Position numbers and translations under genes: made by a program
In this document: positions 62,616 through 64,000 of the stretch, piece after piece
How the letters are laid out: each line of letters starts with the position of its first letter
How positions within the stretch are numbered: the stretch's first letter is position 1
Notes under the pieces: generated by a model
Told to the model about the DNA's origin: nothing
Databases searched by the model: none
Seen by the model: the letters and a program-made list of their open reading frames with translations, nothing else
DNA from: CAVZQN01 sp963837395
Lineage (GTDB): Bacteria; Acidobacteriota; HRBIN11; JAKEFK01
DNA: 64,000 bases
Reading direction: 5' to 3'
NCBI GenBank assembly: GCA_963837395.1
Contig: CAWINI010000004.1
Span: 186,001-250,000 of the forward strand

Positions 62616-63093
62616 TCCACGAAGTTTAATTGAAGCCCTTACAGCAAACGGCGTAAAATTTATTATTGTTGGAGGAGTGGCTGCGAATCTCCACGGTGCA
62701 GCCCGAGTAACTTTCGATCTTGATATTTGTTACGAACGTTCAGAAGACAACCTAAGATTATTAACCTCAGCATTAAGCAAATTCCATCCTCGACTGCGCG
62801 GAGACAATCTTCCTGACAACTTGCCATTTCAGCTTGATTTCAAAACCTTGCACAATGGTCTGAATTTCACATTGCAGACAGATGCTGGGCCATTAGATCT
62901 TTTAGGTGAAGTAATAGCAGTTGGAGAATATCCTGCATCATTGCAGGAAAGTGAAGAATATGAAATCTATGGATTTAATTGCAAAGTACTGAGTCTTGAT
63001 GCATTAATCCGAAACAAAAAATCAATCGGCCGAAACAAGGATCTTTCTGGCCTTGTCGAACTAGAAGCACTAAAAATTCTACGAAACAGGTAG
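62608..63093 (+). CDS. Nucleotidyltransferase-fold protein (AbiEii/MNT-like)
   Basis: 161 residues. The NTase core has IIVGGVAANLHGAARVTFDL with the DLDIC acidic pair, then a third acidic position in PFQLDFKT. Toxin-type NTases (such as AbiEii, MenT, HepT/MntA-like) share this G-[GS]-x-A-x-x-x-[HY]-G..R.T.DLD pattern. Coupled to a small upstream gene. It could be a tRNA- or protein-modifying toxin or a DNA-repair-type NTase; none is proven. Confidence 0.82.
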   Translation: MFDPRSLIEALTANGVKFIIVGGVAANLHGAARVTFDLDICYERSEDNLRLLTSALSKFHPRLRGDNLPDNLPFQLDFKTLHNGLNFTLQTDAGPLDLLGEVIAVGEYPASLQESEEYEIYGFNCKVLSLDALIRNKKSIGRNKDLSGLVELEALKILRNR

Positions 63094-63208
63094 CGGGAGC
63101 GATTTGGAAGAATATTTCCTCAGCGTACTTGGCGTTAAAAAAAAAGATCACTGGTTGCAGGCCATAATAGGAATCGTTATTCTTTTGGAGAATTCGAGGA
63201 GGAAAAGA

Positions 63209-63631
63209 ATGGCACTGAGTGGATCAAAGACCCATGAGAACTTGAAGCATGCATTTGCCGCTGAAGCCCAGGCCAATCGTCGCTATCTTTATTTCGCACG
63301 ACGCGCAGACATTGAAGGATATCCTGACATCGGTGGACTTTTTCGCGACACATCAGAAGCAGAAACCGGACACGCTTTCGGCCATTTGGATTATCTAAAA
63401 GAAGTTGGTGATCCCGTCACCAATGTGCCAATCGGTGATACCAGAAAAAATATGCAATCAGCGATTGAAGGCGAAACTTACGAATATACAGAAATGTATC
63501 CTGGCATGGCTCGCACCGCGCGGGAAGAAGGATTCGAAGAAATTTCGGATTGGTTTGAAACACTCGCTCGCGCAGAAAAATCGCATGCAAACCGTTTCAC
63601 ACAGGGATTAAAAAATCTGGAAACTCTGTAG
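63209..63631 (+). CDS. Rubrerythrin (diiron, no rubredoxin domain)
   Basis: About 140 residues of four-helix bundle: HAFAAEAQANRRYLYFARRA, TSEAETGHAFGHLDY, YEYTEMYPGMARTAREEG and ARAEKSHANRF supply the Glu/His diiron ligands. There is no C-terminal rubredoxin domain. It detoxifies hydrogen peroxide in anaerobic or low-oxygen cells. ATG 63209 has GAGGAGG upstream; the frame to 63104 is not used. It precedes a GlpC-like gene, a recurring neighbour. Confidence 0.93.
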   Translation: MALSGSKTHENLKHAFAAEAQANRRYLYFARRADIEGYPDIGGLFRDTSEAETGHAFGHLDYLKEVGDPVTNVPIGDTRKNMQSAIEGETYEYTEMYPGMARTAREEGFEEISDWFETLARAEKSHANRFTQGLKNLETL

Positions 63632-63653
63632 GGGCGTGCGGCAGCTCGCCCTT

Positions 63654-63700
63654 TTCGATTCAAATCGAACTTCCATAACTAAGGCGAGCTTCCGCTCGCC
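63654..63700. repeat. Two hairpins between rubrerythrin and the iron-sulfur gene
   Basis: TTCGATT (63654-63660) pairs with AATCGAA (63663-63669), and GGCGAGC (63683-63689) pairs with GCTCGCC (63694-63700) around TTCC. The second shares the GCTTCCGCTCGC core of the inner repeat at 35596-35615. A further GGGGCGTGCGGCAGCTCGCC stretch lies at 63631. Confidence 0.75.
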
Positions 63701-63712
63701 ACGACTATCATC

Positions 63713-64000
63713 ATGATTGTCAATCCGAAAGAACCACGATACTGGAATGAACAAGATTTAACGAAAGAACTGCATCGTGTTTACGATATCTGTCATCAAT
63801 GCCGTCTTTGTTTCAATCTTTGTCCATCATTCGGTGAGCTGTTTCATTTTATTGATGATTATGATGGCGAAATAAAAGCTCTTTCGCGTGTGGAATTAAA
63901 TCGCATTACCGATCTTTGTTATCAATGCAAGCTTTGTTTCGTGAAATGTCCTTACACGCCGCCGCATCAATGGGATGTCGACTTCCCTCGCCTGCTTCTT
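63713..64000 (+). CDS. GlpC/heterodisulfide-reductase-like iron-sulfur protein, 3'-partial
   Basis: The first 96 codons of a protein that runs off the window. Two four-cysteine clusters are visible: CHQCRLCFNLCPSF and CYQCKLCFVKCPYT, the two [4Fe-4S] sites of GlpC-type subunits. It starts MIVNPKEPRYWNEQDL. Fe-S proteins of this kind often follow rubrerythrin and are thought to pass electrons to it. The rest of the domain is outside the window. Confidence 0.85.
   Translation, partial: MIVNPKEPRYWNEQDLTKELHRVYDICHQCRLCFNLCPSFGELFHFIDDYDGEIKALSRVELNRITDLCYQCKLCFVKCPYTPPHQWDVDFPRLLL

Noticed and set aside
63145..63175. PerR/Fur-like box before rubrerythrin
   Set aside because: Only GAAT-CGTT-ATTC is palindromic; too weak to call.

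Overview
This 64 kb window comes from a Gram-negative bacterium with roughly 42% G+C. The evidence is a TonB-dependent receptor, many Sec-type periplasmic or secreted proteins, GlgC and GlgB, LytS-type kinases with LytTR regulators, GWxTD and DUF4388 proteins and a kelch/BACON surface protein. Together these suggest an Acidobacteriota-like lineage, probably a metagenome-assembled genome; this placement is an inference from gene content. About 63 genes or gene fragments are annotated. No rRNA, tRNA, CRISPR array, prophage or transposase was seen.

Layout. 1-12.5 kb: a 5'-truncated kelch protein, a DUF3303 protein, a LytS/LytTR two-component pair, a glutaredoxin-like protein, an ECF sigma factor with its zinc-finger anti-sigma and a likely self-controlled promoter, a Lon-N-domain protein, a GT21-like glycosyltransferase, and a coupled four-gene ABC operon whose last gene fuses a membrane anchor to an AttH/CrtC-like domain. 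12.5-25.5 kb: an M28 peptidase, GlgC, histidine kinase and receiver proteins, a TlpA-like thioredoxin, an SDR, LarE, ThiL, an RsbW-like kinase coupled to a DUF4388 protein, a lone NuoF-like subunit and a DUF989 membrane protein. 25.5-40 kb: a fatty-acyl-AMP ligase, a large DUF4388 protein, GlgB preceded by a 25-codon remnant of treS, two SPFH proteins with NfeD, GT4, an alpha/beta hydrolase, and TPR and GWxTD proteins. 40-55 kb: a vitamin B12-binding protein, an M16 peptidase, VapBC, an internally deleted higA remnant, lepA-lepB-merR-cysK-like genes, then a B12 uptake locus (cobalamin riboswitch, BtuB, two BtuF-like proteins, BtuC, BtuD). 55-64 kb: dienelactone hydrolase, a MgtC/DUF4010 protein, M14 peptidase, a beta-propeller phosphoesterase, a nucleotidyltransferase pair, rubrerythrin and the start of a GlpC-like iron-sulfur protein.

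Two features stand out beyond the gene list. First, eight genes are interrupted: six by a frameshift that is net +1 every time (M28, nuoF, DUF989, alpha/beta hydrolase, lepA, phosphoesterase) and two by an in-frame TGA (kelch/BACON, btuF). UGA is clearly a normal stop elsewhere, so insertion-biased sequencing error or recent decay is more likely than recoding. Second, the intergenic spaces are packed with short repeats: GC-rich REP-like hairpins (one set forming a 29-bp perfect inverted repeat around 190 nt), 27-nt tandem hairpins whose stems differ but stay paired, a three-armed cloverleaf-like repeat in three places, and a dispersed ACCACAGAG-type sequence that often supplies a gene's stop codon.

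The best candidates for something undescribed are the ABC/AttH-CrtC fusion operon, the 66-aa plus nucleotidyltransferase pair, the RsbW-DUF4388 pair and the structured repeat families. No clear new defence system was found.
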